Source: Alteromonas aestuariivivens
GTDB lineage: Bacteria > Pseudomonadota > Gammaproteobacteria > Enterobacterales > Alteromonadaceae
Direction: 5' to 3'
Assembly: GCF_003367475.1 (NCBI RefSeq)
Contig: NZ_QRHA01000007.1
Location: 186,001 to 250,000 of the forward strand
DNA length: 64,000 bases
Positions 1 to 7,368 of this stretch are shown here, one piece after another. The position numbers were made by a program, and so were the translations under genes. Numbering within the stretch: the stretch's first letter is position 1; every line of letters starts with the position of its first letter. The notes under the pieces are model-generated. The model saw only the letters and a list, made by a program, of their open reading frames with translations. It was not told the origin of the DNA and searched no databases.

Positions 1-39
1 GGCGCTTAACCGACGTGTGATAGTCAGACTGTCGAAATC

Positions 40-1038
40 CTAGCGGCCCAGGTAGTCAAGAACCGGTGGCACCTGGTCAGTGAAAATGCCATCCACCTTG
101 AGTTCTTTGACCAGTGCATCCAGCCATTCTTGCTTTGTCATGTCCGCGGCGAGGGCGTCAATCCGAAAGGTGTACGGATAGATTTGCAAGCCCCTTTCCC
201 TGGCCCGGGCCAACCACTGTTGTTCAACCCGCTCACCATTGCGTAGCGGTTCCGGTTCAAACAGGTGGGCAATCCAGGGAGCAACGCCATCCGCTACTTT
301 GGCGACGGCATCCAACCCTTCCGCTGTGCGAATCCATTGGAAATCCGTATCGGATTCCCGCCATTTTTTCTCGCCGATTAACTGCACCAGCTTGCCTTTA
401 AACCCCAGTTCGTTGCGCAGCCTTTGCAGTTCCTTAAAATCGAAGCTCTGCAGGTAAAGGTTGGTGTCCGGTCCATCCAGACCGAATCGCTCCAGCACAC
501 CGAGAATGATTTTGCTTATGTCGAAACCTTGCTCGCGATGCCAGGCGGCATATTTAATTTCGGGAAAAAAGCCGACATGAGCGTTGGTAAGGCGGTTGAG
601 GTTGTCGATGAGTTCAATTTGTTCTGCCAGAGTGGGGATTGTGAAGCCATTCTCTTCGCCAAAATAGCGATTTTTAAAAATGGGTTTGGCGTTTTCATTC
701 TGGCGTTCGTTAACCGAAAGACGTTTGAGTTCCTCAAGGGTGAAGTCGATGGCGTAGTAGCGCCCATCTTCACGCACCCGATCCGGAAACTTGAGTTCAA
801 CGTCAGTAACTTCCTCGATGTGGATGTCGTGGAGGATCACTGCCTCACCGTCCTTACTTATCACCACATCCTGTTCAATGAAATCCGCCCCTTGTGCATG
901 GGCAAGCGTAACAGCTTCAAGAGTATGCTCGGGAAGATAACCCGAGGCACCACGATGGGCGACAACATCAAAGGCCTGGGCCAGGGCAGGGATACAGCAC
1001 AACAATACGCATGCGCAAAGCTGGCTGGTGGAGGGCAT
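40..1038 (-). CDS. glpQ: Periplasmic glycerophosphodiester phosphodiesterase
   Basis: 332 residues, close in length to periplasmic GlpQ. It hydrolyses glycerophosphodiesters to glycerol-3-phosphate and an alcohol. Residues 1-22 form a signal peptide ending ALAQA. The GDPD catalytic set is visible: His28-Arg29 in VAHRG, Glu55 and Asp57 in IEQD, and the His70-Asp71 pair. The GDPD insertion and a C-terminal strand with DGIFTDQ follow, as in the family. It starts 2 nt after gloA stops, so the two are probably cotranscribed. The fold assignment is firm. Substrate range is inferred from family. Confidence 0.92.
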   Translation of the reverse strand: MPSTSQLCACVLLCCIPALAQAFDVVAHRGASGYLPEHTLEAVTLAHAQGADFIEQDVVISKDGEAVILHDIHIEEVTDVELKFPDRVREDGRYYAIDFTLEELKRLSVNERQNENAKPIFKNRYFGEENGFTIPTLAEQIELIDNLNRLTNAHVGFFPEIKYAAWHREQGFDISKIILGVLERFGLDGPDTNLYLQSFDFKELQRLRNELGFKGKLVQLIGEKKWRESDTDFQWIRTAEGLDAVAKVADGVAPWIAHLFEPEPLRNGERVEQQWLARARERGLQIYPYTFRIDALAADMTKQEWLDALVKELKVDGIFTDQVPPVLDYLGR

Positions 1039-1040
1039 AA

Positions 1041-1427
1041 TTATTCCTTGGATTCGATCAGTTCTATGGCGTAACCATCTGGGTCGCGGACAAATGCTAT
1101 AACGGTTGAACCACCTTTTACCGGCCCGGGTTTGCGATAAACGTCAGCACCTTTATTTTCCAGATGCTCGCAAAAAGCGTAGATGTCATCCACGGCAAAG
1201 GCAACATGGCCATAGGCATTTCCTTTGTCGTAGCTGGTCTGCCCCCAGTTGTAGGTCAGCTCCAATACCGCCTGTTCAGATTCGTCAGCGTAGCCGACAA
1301 AGGCCAGCGTGTACTGGTATTCTGTATTTTCGGATTTCCTCAGCAGCTTCATGCCCATTGTTTGGGTATAAAATTCGAGGGATTTATCCAGGTCTGCAAC
1401 CCGAATCATCGTGTGCAACATTCGCAT
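1041..1427 (-). CDS. gloA: Lactoylglutathione lyase (glyoxalase I)
   Basis: 128 residues, the length of the short Ni-dependent bacterial glyoxalase I. It isomerises the methylglyoxal-glutathione hemithioacetal to S-lactoylglutathione. The four metal ligands fall at the same positions as in E. coli GloA: His5, Glu56, His74 and Glu122. The start has a GGAG ribosome site 7 nt upstream. It lies 45 nt beyond the stop of the nth remnant and directly upstream of glpQ. The ancestral order was therefore probably rnfE-nth-gloA-glpQ, later split by the insert at 1.7-4.3 kb. Confidence 0.96.
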   Translation of the reverse strand: MRMLHTMIRVADLDKSLEFYTQTMGMKLLRKSENTEYQYTLAFVGYADESEQAVLELTYNWGQTSYDKGNAYGHVAFAVDDIYAFCEHLENKGADVYRKPGPVKGGSTVIAFVRDPDGYAIELIESKE

Positions 1428-1472
1428 TAAAATTCTCCAGAAAGAGTTAGTTTCAGGGCCAAATCTGTTTGG

Positions 1473-1724
1473 TCACTCATCGCTGGTTTTTTCCTTAAAC
1501 TCGCACAGATCTTCAATAATGCAGGAGCCACAGCGCGGTTTGCGAGCCACACAAGTATAGCGCCCATGCAGAATAAGCCAGTGATGAACATCGAGTTTGA
1601 ACTCTTTGGGTACCACTTTGAGCAATTTGTCCTCCACCTGGTCAACATTCTTACCCATAGCAAATTTGGTGCGATTGCTGACCCGGCATATGTGGGTGTC
1701 CACGGCGATGGTTGGCCAGCCGAA
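1473..1724 (-). pseudogene. Truncated duplicate of the 3' end of nth (endonuclease III)
   Basis: This encodes the last 80 or so residues of Nth, matching codon 130 to the end of the intact gene at 4260-4892. It lacks the N-terminal half, including the helix-hairpin-helix with Lys120. It keeps the Asp138 region and all four Fe-S cysteines in frame. A GTG at the VDTH codon could start a 76-residue product. Two features mark it as a relic. A conserved Phe (IFRV in the intact copy and in E. coli) is Cys here. The very C-terminus also differs from the intact copy (EKTSDE against DKTE). It abuts gloA, so it is probably the original nth 3' end, displaced by the insert. Confidence 0.85.
1492..1724 (-). 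repeat. 233-bp direct repeat, copy 1 (nth 3' segment)
   Basis: Identical to 4273-4505 except for one base (C at 1687, A at 4468). Both copies lie in the same orientation. The match begins inside nth codon 130 and ends two bases into codon 207. Beyond both ends the sequences diverge at once. The two copies bracket the AT-rich insert. Confidence 0.95.
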
Positions 1725-1874
1725 AGATAATTACGGTAGATTTAAGTCTTCAAACCCAATTACATCGCACAGTATTAGTTTCAGCGTGCTAAGCAAGCCA
1801 TGATAAGTGATTTTTAACAAACTTATATCTGGACAAAAGCGTACGTTTATTAAAGACTGGCTGGTGGAAAAAGA

Positions 1875-2945
1875 GTGAAGACTAAATATGAGTTCCCGCA
1901 ATTCATGCAGATAACCCTGACCAATATCTTTCAGCTTGTTATGGCTGCACAGTTCAGCGTTTACGTTATCTTTATGATGCGAACGATGCGTTTATTACCA
2001 TTCTCGTTGTTACTTTTTACCATATCAGTACACATGATTACGAACTTTCTGATTGATACACAGACGGTAGCGAGTTCGTATGATATTACTTTTTCATTTC
2101 GTTTTGTTTATGGTCCGTTGCTGTATTTGTCCGTCCGAGAAATAATTAGACAGAAGCCTAAACTCGAATATAAAGATCTAGTTCATGCTATACCTTTTCT
2201 TATTGCGGTGCCATCAGCAAATTCCTACTTTATCTACGATGTACTTGGTATCTTTAGCCTAGCGATTTACTTTGCACTTGCTATCAAACTTGTTATAAGC
2301 GTTAAACAAAAAAGCGCAGATATCGTTAGTGTGCCGGGCGCTGGACGTATAGATTGGATTCAAAATGCGACTATCGGCCTAGTACTGATCAGCATATTTG
2401 ATATTTGTCATGTAATGATCTTTAAATACGACCTTCTTCAAAGCACCATTGATTTCCACCAAATGACTCTAATCATGCTCATTGTGCTAATGAATTGGTC
2501 TGCTTATAAAGCAATACGTTACCCAGAGGAGTTTGAAGGGTTTACTAGTGTGGACCTGACTCAAATTCAAGGTACTGAGGACGACTCAAGCATTCTAAAC
2601 GATGAAGAAAAAGCAGCTATAGAAGATGCTATTACCTACCTGAAAGAAAAAAAGCTATATCTAAAGCCGACTTTGCGAGCCAGCGACTTAGCGGATTCTA
2701 AAGGACTGAAACCACGCTTCTTATCTCGCGCACTCTACTTGCATACTGGAATGCGCTTTAACTCTTTAGTAAATACATTAAGAATAGATGAGGCGAAAAA
2801 ACTCATCTCTAGTACCCCTAGTGATGAACTCAATATATTGGCAATAAGCTTTGAGGTCGGTTTTAATTCTAAGACAGTATTCAATTCCTCGTTTAAAACG
2901 ATGACAGGAATGACTCCCTCCGAGTACAAAAAAACGCAAAAATGA
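1875..2945 (+). CDS. Membrane-anchored AraC-family transcriptional regulator
   Basis: 356 residues from a GTG start. An in-frame ATG at 1905 would give 346 residues, and neither has a strong ribosome site. The N-terminal 215 or so residues contain about six or seven hydrophobic segments. A linker and a C-terminal AraC-type double helix-turn-helix (about residues 250-352) follow, with the typical ending GMTPSEYKK. Proteins of this plan are thought to sense a signal in the membrane and bind DNA from there. It lies 84 nt before the S41 peptidase gene, its most likely target. Both upstream regions carry GTACGTTT (1841-1848 and 2965-2972), possibly chance. The ligand is unknown. Confidence 0.85.
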   Translation: MKTKYEFPQFMQITLTNIFQLVMAAQFSVYVIFMMRTMRLLPFSLLLFTISVHMITNFLIDTQTVASSYDITFSFRFVYGPLLYLSVREIIRQKPKLEYKDLVHAIPFLIAVPSANSYFIYDVLGIFSLAIYFALAIKLVISVKQKSADIVSVPGAGRIDWIQNATIGLVLISIFDICHVMIFKYDLLQSTIDFHQMTLIMLIVLMNWSAYKAIRYPEEFEGFTSVDLTQIQGTEDDSSILNDEEKAAIEDAITYLKEKKLYLKPTLRASDLADSKGLKPRFLSRALYLHTGMRFNSLVNTLRIDEAKKLISSTPSDELNILAISFEVGFNSKTVFNSSFKTMTGMTPSEYKKTQK

Positions 2946-3029
2946 CGTTCGTATTCCAGAATATGTACGTTTTTGGTTTTTTTCTTCGATAAATTGAACC
3001 CTCAATATTTAAAACCGAGGAAAAAAATT

Positions 3030-4049
3030 ATGTTTCGTAAGCTAGTTATTTATATGGTCTTAATGGCAAGTGTGCATTTAACATTTAGTGCGTTTGCAAA
3101 GCCACCTTTTGAGAAAACATTGGTTGATATTGAAAAGGCTATGCAAACCTATCATTACTCACCGCAGGAGCTTAACTCCCCAGAGTATAAAAAGATGCAG
3201 GCGAAGATGCGAGCATTGGCAGAATCTGCAACGAGTAAAAAGGAATTTATCGATGGTTTCAATCACATGTGGTGGGAAGGTCCTTTTTCTCACGTCAGAA
3301 TTGATGAGGCCAATCAGTCGGCAGAAGCATTGGCTGAATTTTTAGATAAGATGAATGTAGGCGGAAACGGTGCAATTTTGACATGGGAAGGCAATGTTGC
3401 TGTGTTAACCGTTAATACAATGATGGGGCAAGATACAATAAAACAGATTGATGCTGCCTATGATGAAATTAATCAAATGAATGCCGCTGCGCTAATAATC
3501 GACTTACGGCAAAACAATGGTGGAGCATTTGCAGTTAAGCCACTAGTGAGCCATTTGATTGAATCTCCGATAGATAGTGGTGTATTTGTGTCACAGGCAT
3601 GGAATGCCAATAATAGTAATCCACCCACAGCGAAAGATATGAAAGAGCTCGCTGCTTGGGAAGGTTGGTCGATTAAAGCATTTTGGGAAGACGCTCAAAA
3701 CAACAATATAACAAGAATTCAGTTTCAGCCTGCAACACCCTATTTCGGTGGCAGGGTGTTCGTATTGATAAGTAAAACAACAGCCAGTGCTGGTGAGTTA
3801 GCGGCGGACGCTCTTCTTGCTCTGCCCAATGCTACCTTAATAGGTGAAACAACAGCTGGTGAGATGTTGTCACAAAAAATGTATGATGTGGCTGGTGGCT
3901 TTCAGATATTCTTGCCGATTGCAGATTATTACTCCGTCAACTCTGGTCGTATAGAAGGCAATGGTGTGAAACCTCATATTTCCGTTCCTTCGACGGATGC
4001 GATGGATGTTGCTTTGTCCACTATTACCGATTGCTGCCTAAATCAATAA
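3030..4049 (+). CDS. Secreted S41-family peptidase
   Basis: 339 residues. The start at 3030 is chosen because it has a GAGG ribosome site 9 nt upstream and gives a clean signal peptide (residues 1-23, ending SAFA). It has the C-terminal-processing-peptidase fold: the IIDLRQNNGG strand-turn near 156-165, the nucleophile Ser253 in TASAGE, and Lys283 as the likely general base after GETTAG. There is no obvious PDZ domain between the N-terminal helices and the catalytic core, so it belongs with the short S41 proteins. It is the second gene of the insert and is probably controlled by the AraC-type protein just upstream. The substrate is unknown. Confidence 0.85.
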   Translation: MFRKLVIYMVLMASVHLTFSAFAKPPFEKTLVDIEKAMQTYHYSPQELNSPEYKKMQAKMRALAESATSKKEFIDGFNHMWWEGPFSHVRIDEANQSAEALAEFLDKMNVGGNGAILTWEGNVAVLTVNTMMGQDTIKQIDAAYDEINQMNAAALIIDLRQNNGGAFAVKPLVSHLIESPIDSGVFVSQAWNANNSNPPTAKDMKELAAWEGWSIKAFWEDAQNNNITRIQFQPATPYFGGRVFVLISKTTASAGELAADALLALPNATLIGETTAGEMLSQKMYDVAGGFQIFLPIADYYSVNSGRIEGNGVKPHISVPSTDAMDVALSTITDCCLNQ

Positions 4050-4170
4050 TTCTAATGAACAAGGCGGTACTCAGTCTTTAATTATTTAACTGATATGTCT
4101 AGCCTACATTAGCTTGTTTAATTTTAGAAATGTCCCACTTATGTTGTTAGAAAGTATAACATGATTATTT

Positions 4171-4201
4171 AAGGCCTGATTTTAAGTTAAATAGGCCTTT
4201 G
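4171..4201 (+). terminator. Possible weak terminator after the S41 gene
   Basis: AAGGCCT (4171-4177) pairs with AGGCCTT (4193-4199) across a 15-base AT-rich loop. Only a short T run follows. The rest of the 210-base gap before nth holds nothing recognisable. Confidence 0.3.
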
Positions 4202-4259
4202 TAATACCATGAAGTATGATTAACTGATAGCAGAGTTGATCTCAGTTGCTCACTAATAA

Positions 4260-4892
4260 TTACTCAGTCTTATCCTTAAACTCGCACAGATCTTCAATAA
4301 TGCAGGAGCCACAGCGCGGTTTGCGAGCCACACAAGTATAGCGCCCATGCAGAATAAGCCAGTGATGAACATCGAGTTTGAACTCTTTGGGTACCACTTT
4401 GAGCAATTTGTCCTCCACCTGGTCAACATTCTTACCCATAGCAAATTTGGTGCGATTGCTGACCCGGAATATGTGGGTGTCCACGGCGATGGTTGGCCAG
4501 CCGAACGCGGTGTTGAGGACCACATTGGCTGTCTTCCTGCCAACGCCAGGCAGTGCTTCCAGCGCTTCACGGTTCTCCGGAACTTCCCCATCGTGTTTGT
4601 CGAGAAGTATTCGGCACATCTTGTGTACATTTTCGGCTTTGGCGTTGAACAGGCCGATGGTTTTGATGTACTCCTTGAGGCCTTCCACACCTAGGTCATA
4701 AATTTTCTGCGGCGTATTGGCTACAGGGAACAGTCTGTCGGTGGCTTTGTTCACCCCCACATCGGTGGCCTGGGCAGACAAGGTCACTGCTACCAGCAAT
4801 TCAAAGGGGGAGCTGAAATTCAGTTCTGTGGTCGGATGTGGGTTTGCGTCTCTGAGTCGGGTCAGTATTTCCAGTCGCTTTTCTTTATTCAT
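4260..4892 (-). CDS. nth: Endonuclease III, DNA glycosylase/AP lyase
   Basis: 210 residues. It removes oxidised pyrimidines and cleaves at abasic sites in base excision repair. The key residues match E. coli numbering: Lys120 in the helix-hairpin-helix LPGVGRKTA, Asp138 in VDTH, and the 4Fe-4S cysteines 187, 194, 197 and 203. It follows rnfE by 30 nt, the arrangement known in enterics. The last 233 bp before the stop are duplicated at 1492-1724, and the final residues (DKTE) differ from the displaced original end. The present 3' end may therefore have come in with the insert. The gene is intact. Confidence 0.98.
   Translation of the reverse strand: MNKEKRLEILTRLRDANPHPTTELNFSSPFELLVAVTLSAQATDVGVNKATDRLFPVANTPQKIYDLGVEGLKEYIKTIGLFNAKAENVHKMCRILLDKHDGEVPENREALEALPGVGRKTANVVLNTAFGWPTIAVDTHIFRVSNRTKFAMGKNVDQVEDKLLKVVPKEFKLDVHHWLILHGRYTCVARKPRCGSCIIEDLCEFKDKTE
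4273..4505 (-). repeat. 233-bp direct repeat, copy 2 (within intact nth)
   Basis: Partner of the repeat at 1492-1724, with one mismatch. It forms codons 130-207 of the functional nth gene. Confidence 0.95.
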
Positions 4893-4922
4893 AATTCCAA
4901 AGCTTGTCGTTCCGGCGAAAGG

Positions 4923-5615
4923 CTAGGACTCAGCAGTAACCCGCGCGCGGGTAACCTGTTGTTGTGCCGGCTGCCGGCGCTTTGCCAGATTTGCGTCAAT
5001 CGTATTTTTGGCGGCTATCAGCAGCCCCATTCCGAGGAATGCTCCGGGGGGTAAAATGGCCAGCAAAAACGGCTGTTCCGTTGCAAACAGGGTAAACTTC
5101 CAGTCATGGGCAATGCTGCCAAACAAACGGTCTGCGCCCGACAACAACGTTCCGGCCCCAAGTATCTCGCGAATGCCCCCCAGTAGCATCAGTACCAGCG
5201 TAAAGCCAAGCCCCATTACCAGACCATCGTAGGCGGCAGGCAGCATGGCATTTTTTGATGCAAACGCTTCGGCCCGCCCGATAATGGCGCAATTGGTTAC
5301 AATTAGCGGGATAAAAATCCCAAGGGCAAGATAGAGCTGGTAGGTGAAGGCGTTCATCAGCAACTGGATAACGGTGACAAATGCCGCAATGATCATTACG
5401 AACACCGGTATGCGAATTTCATTGCGTACCCAGTGACGCACAGCAGAAACTGTAATATTGGAACCGATCAGTACCAAAGTTGTGGCAAGTCCTAGGCCTA
5501 GCCCGTTAATCAGGGTTGCGGTAACGGCAAGAAGTGGGCATAAACCCAGTAATTGCACCAGAGCTGGGTTATTTTTCCACAACCCTTGCCAGGTCAGATC
5601 CTGATAATCGTTCAT
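4923..5615 (-). CDS. rnfE: Ion-translocating oxidoreductase complex subunit E
   Basis: 230 residues with about six membrane helices, an integral subunit of the Rnf/Rsx complex. That complex couples NADH-ferredoxin electron transfer to ion movement, and in enterics also keeps SoxR reduced. The family hallmarks [12 protein letters not shown] and [13 protein letters not shown] are visible. RnfE and RnfA are homologous and insert with opposite topology. It is the last rnf gene, 5 nt after rnfG and 30 nt before nth. Confidence 0.97.
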   Translation of the reverse strand: MNDYQDLTWQGLWKNNPALVQLLGLCPLLAVTATLINGLGLGLATTLVLIGSNITVSAVRHWVRNEIRIPVFVMIIAAFVTVIQLLMNAFTYQLYLALGIFIPLIVTNCAIIGRAEAFASKNAMLPAAYDGLVMGLGFTLVLMLLGGIREILGAGTLLSGADRLFGSIAHDWKFTLFATEQPFLLAILPPGAFLGMGLLIAAKNTIDANLAKRRQPAQQQVTRARVTAES

Positions 5616-5620
5616 GGTTT

Positions 5621-6271
5621 CTATTGTCCCTTGGATGCAGTTTCAATGGGGGCACAGTCATTTTTCGCCTCGAACAGCACGGAGCTGTTTTCTTGAGCAA
5701 ACAACAACGCACGACGGACGGCGCCGACTACGGCCCTGGGGGTAATGGTAGCTCCGGTGAACTGGTCGAATTGGCCACCGTCCTTTTTTACCTGCCAAAG
5801 AGTTTGTTTTGCGGCGTCAAAGCTTTTACCGCTGAAGGAATGTATCCAGTCACTGACAGCAAGTTCGATTTTATCACCCAGACCAGGGGTTTCCTTGTGT
5901 TCAACCACTCGGACGCCCAATACGTTGAGACCGGTATCGACCCCAATAACCATATGAATATTACCGCTGTAGCCGTCAGGGGCAGTTGCCTCAATTGCCA
6001 GAGCATTGTCCTGCCCGTTTAATCTGGCGCGGTATATTTTGCGCCCGGGTAGTGGGCCCAATTCGGGAGCGCTGATAACAGTGCAGTCTTCAAAAAGGAC
6101 ATTATCATGGTAGTTTTCTGGTACCACTTCATTTAAAACCCGCAGCAGATTTTTCTGTTGCTGGACCAAAATGCGTTGTTCGGTGCCACTGTGAGTAAGG
6201 CCAATCATAGCCGTCGTGACGATCGCAAATGCGCCCAGCATCAGGGCATTTTTGCTCATGGTCTGAATCAT
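5621..6271 (-). CDS. rnfG: Ion-translocating oxidoreductase complex subunit G
   Basis: 216 residues with one N-terminal membrane helix (about 8-27) and a periplasmic FMN-binding domain. The covalent FMN site is [12 protein letters not shown] near residues 172-183, where the second Thr of TGAT carries FMN by phosphoester linkage in the family. The start overlaps the rnfD stop by 4 nt (ATGA), so translation is probably coupled. It acts at the inner membrane as part of the Rnf complex. Confidence 0.97.
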   Translation of the reverse strand: MIQTMSKNALMLGAFAIVTTAMIGLTHSGTEQRILVQQQKNLLRVLNEVVPENYHDNVLFEDCTVISAPELGPLPGRKIYRARLNGQDNALAIEATAPDGYSGNIHMVIGVDTGLNVLGVRVVEHKETPGLGDKIELAVSDWIHSFSGKSFDAAKQTLWQVKKDGGQFDQFTGATITPRAVVGAVRRALLFAQENSSVLFEAKNDCAPIETASKGQ

Positions 6272-7362
6272 GGCCGTTTTCCTTTTCCACTTCGAACATG
6301 GCTGTGATGGCCGTAGGTACGCGGGCGGGTGTAATAGTCAATCAGAGGTACAGCCATGTTCATAATAATAACCGCAAAGGCGACCGCATCGGGGTACCCC
6401 CCAAAGGTTCGGACAATGACAACCCAAAACCCGATTAAGCCACCAAAAATCAGCCGCCCTTTGTTGGTGGTAGATGCGGACACCGGGTCGGTTGCAATGA
6501 AAAAGGCACCAAGCATTACGCTGCCATTAAACAGGTGGAACAGTGGAGAGGCGTAGTGATCCTGATTGATTAGGTGTATCAATAACGAGACCACAACAAC
6601 TGAAGCCAACATACTTACAGGAATATGCCAGTTGATAACCCTCAGCCTGAGCAGGGCAAGCCCTCCGGCGGCGTATGCCAGACTCACCCAGGCCCAGCCT
6701 GCCCCCAGGCTGGCGGCGAATGCACCGGAAAATACTGGCATGTTAAGTGTTTCTGAATAGGTCAGCCCCTGGGTCAGACCGGTTTTAACCGCATCCAAAG
6801 GCGTAGCCATGGTCACGCCATCCCAATCAGTGCGCAGTTGTGTAACATCGTATCCGGCATTGCTGAAGCCAGTGAATATGACACTGAGCGTGTCGCCCAG
6901 ATTGACAGTGCTGGCTGCAAGGGTCTGCGGCGGCATCCACATTGTCATTGCGGCCGGAAATGAAATCAGCAGCATGACATAAGCTACCATCGCGGGATTA
7001 AACATGTTGTAACCCAGCCCGCCATAAACCTGCTTAACAATAGCGATGGCGAATACCGCTCCAATTACGGTCATCCACCAGGGAAGCAGGGGAGGCAGGC
7101 TTACAGCCAGCAACAATGCAGTTAACACGGCACTGAAGTCACTGACTGCATGCCGGATATTTTTGCCTCTGAGGGTCAGAACAGCGGCTTCGGTAACAAT
7201 GGCAGCTAGCACTGCAAGTATTGCCTGTACAATGACTCCCCAGCCAAAAAAGTACCACTGTAGCGCCAGTCCGGGCAGCATGGCGTAGATCACCAGTCGC
7301 ATAACCTGGCCGGTATCTCTTGGGGTACGCTGGTGCGGAGAGCTGGATAGGGTCAGTTTCAT
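6268..7362 (-). CDS. rnfD: Ion-translocating oxidoreductase complex subunit D
   Basis: 364 residues, a polytopic inner membrane protein of the NqrB/RnfD family. The motif [12 protein letters not shown] near the C-terminal third holds the threonine that is flavinylated in the family. [12 protein letters not shown] is another family signature. It overlaps rnfG by 4 nt and starts 6 nt after rnfC ends. Confidence 0.97.
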   Translation of the reverse strand: MKLTLSSSPHQRTPRDTGQVMRLVIYAMLPGLALQWYFFGWGVIVQAILAVLAAIVTEAAVLTLRGKNIRHAVSDFSAVLTALLLAVSLPPLLPWWMTVIGAVFAIAIVKQVYGGLGYNMFNPAMVAYVMLLISFPAAMTMWMPPQTLAASTVNLGDTLSVIFTGFSNAGYDVTQLRTDWDGVTMATPLDAVKTGLTQGLTYSETLNMPVFSGAFAASLGAGWAWVSLAYAAGGLALLRLRVINWHIPVSMLASVVVVSLLIHLINQDHYASPLFHLFNGSVMLGAFFIATDPVSASTTNKGRLIFGGLIGFWVVIVRTFGGYPDAVAFAVIIMNMAVPLIDYYTRPRTYGHHSHVRSGKGKRP

Positions 7363-7368
7363 ATCAGT

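Larger units (their letters stand above)
1725..4272. mobile_element. Small inserted island with AraC-type regulator and S41 peptidase
   Basis: 2548 bp between the two nth repeats. The base composition is visibly AT-richer than in the rnf genes to the right and gloA/glpQ to the left. Both cargo genes are on the plus strand, opposite to their neighbours. No integrase, transposase or clear terminal inverted repeats are present. An 8-bp ATAATTAC occurs just inside each end (1727-1734 and 4256-4263), which may be chance. The structure fits insertion at nth with regeneration of an intact 3' end. The mechanism, homologous recombination of a circle or a lost recombinase, cannot be told from the sequence. 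Confidence 0.6.

Noticed and set aside
424..1074. 216-codon open frame on the plus strand
   Set aside because: It lies antisense to glpQ, which has all catalytic residues. The plus-strand translation shows no family pattern.
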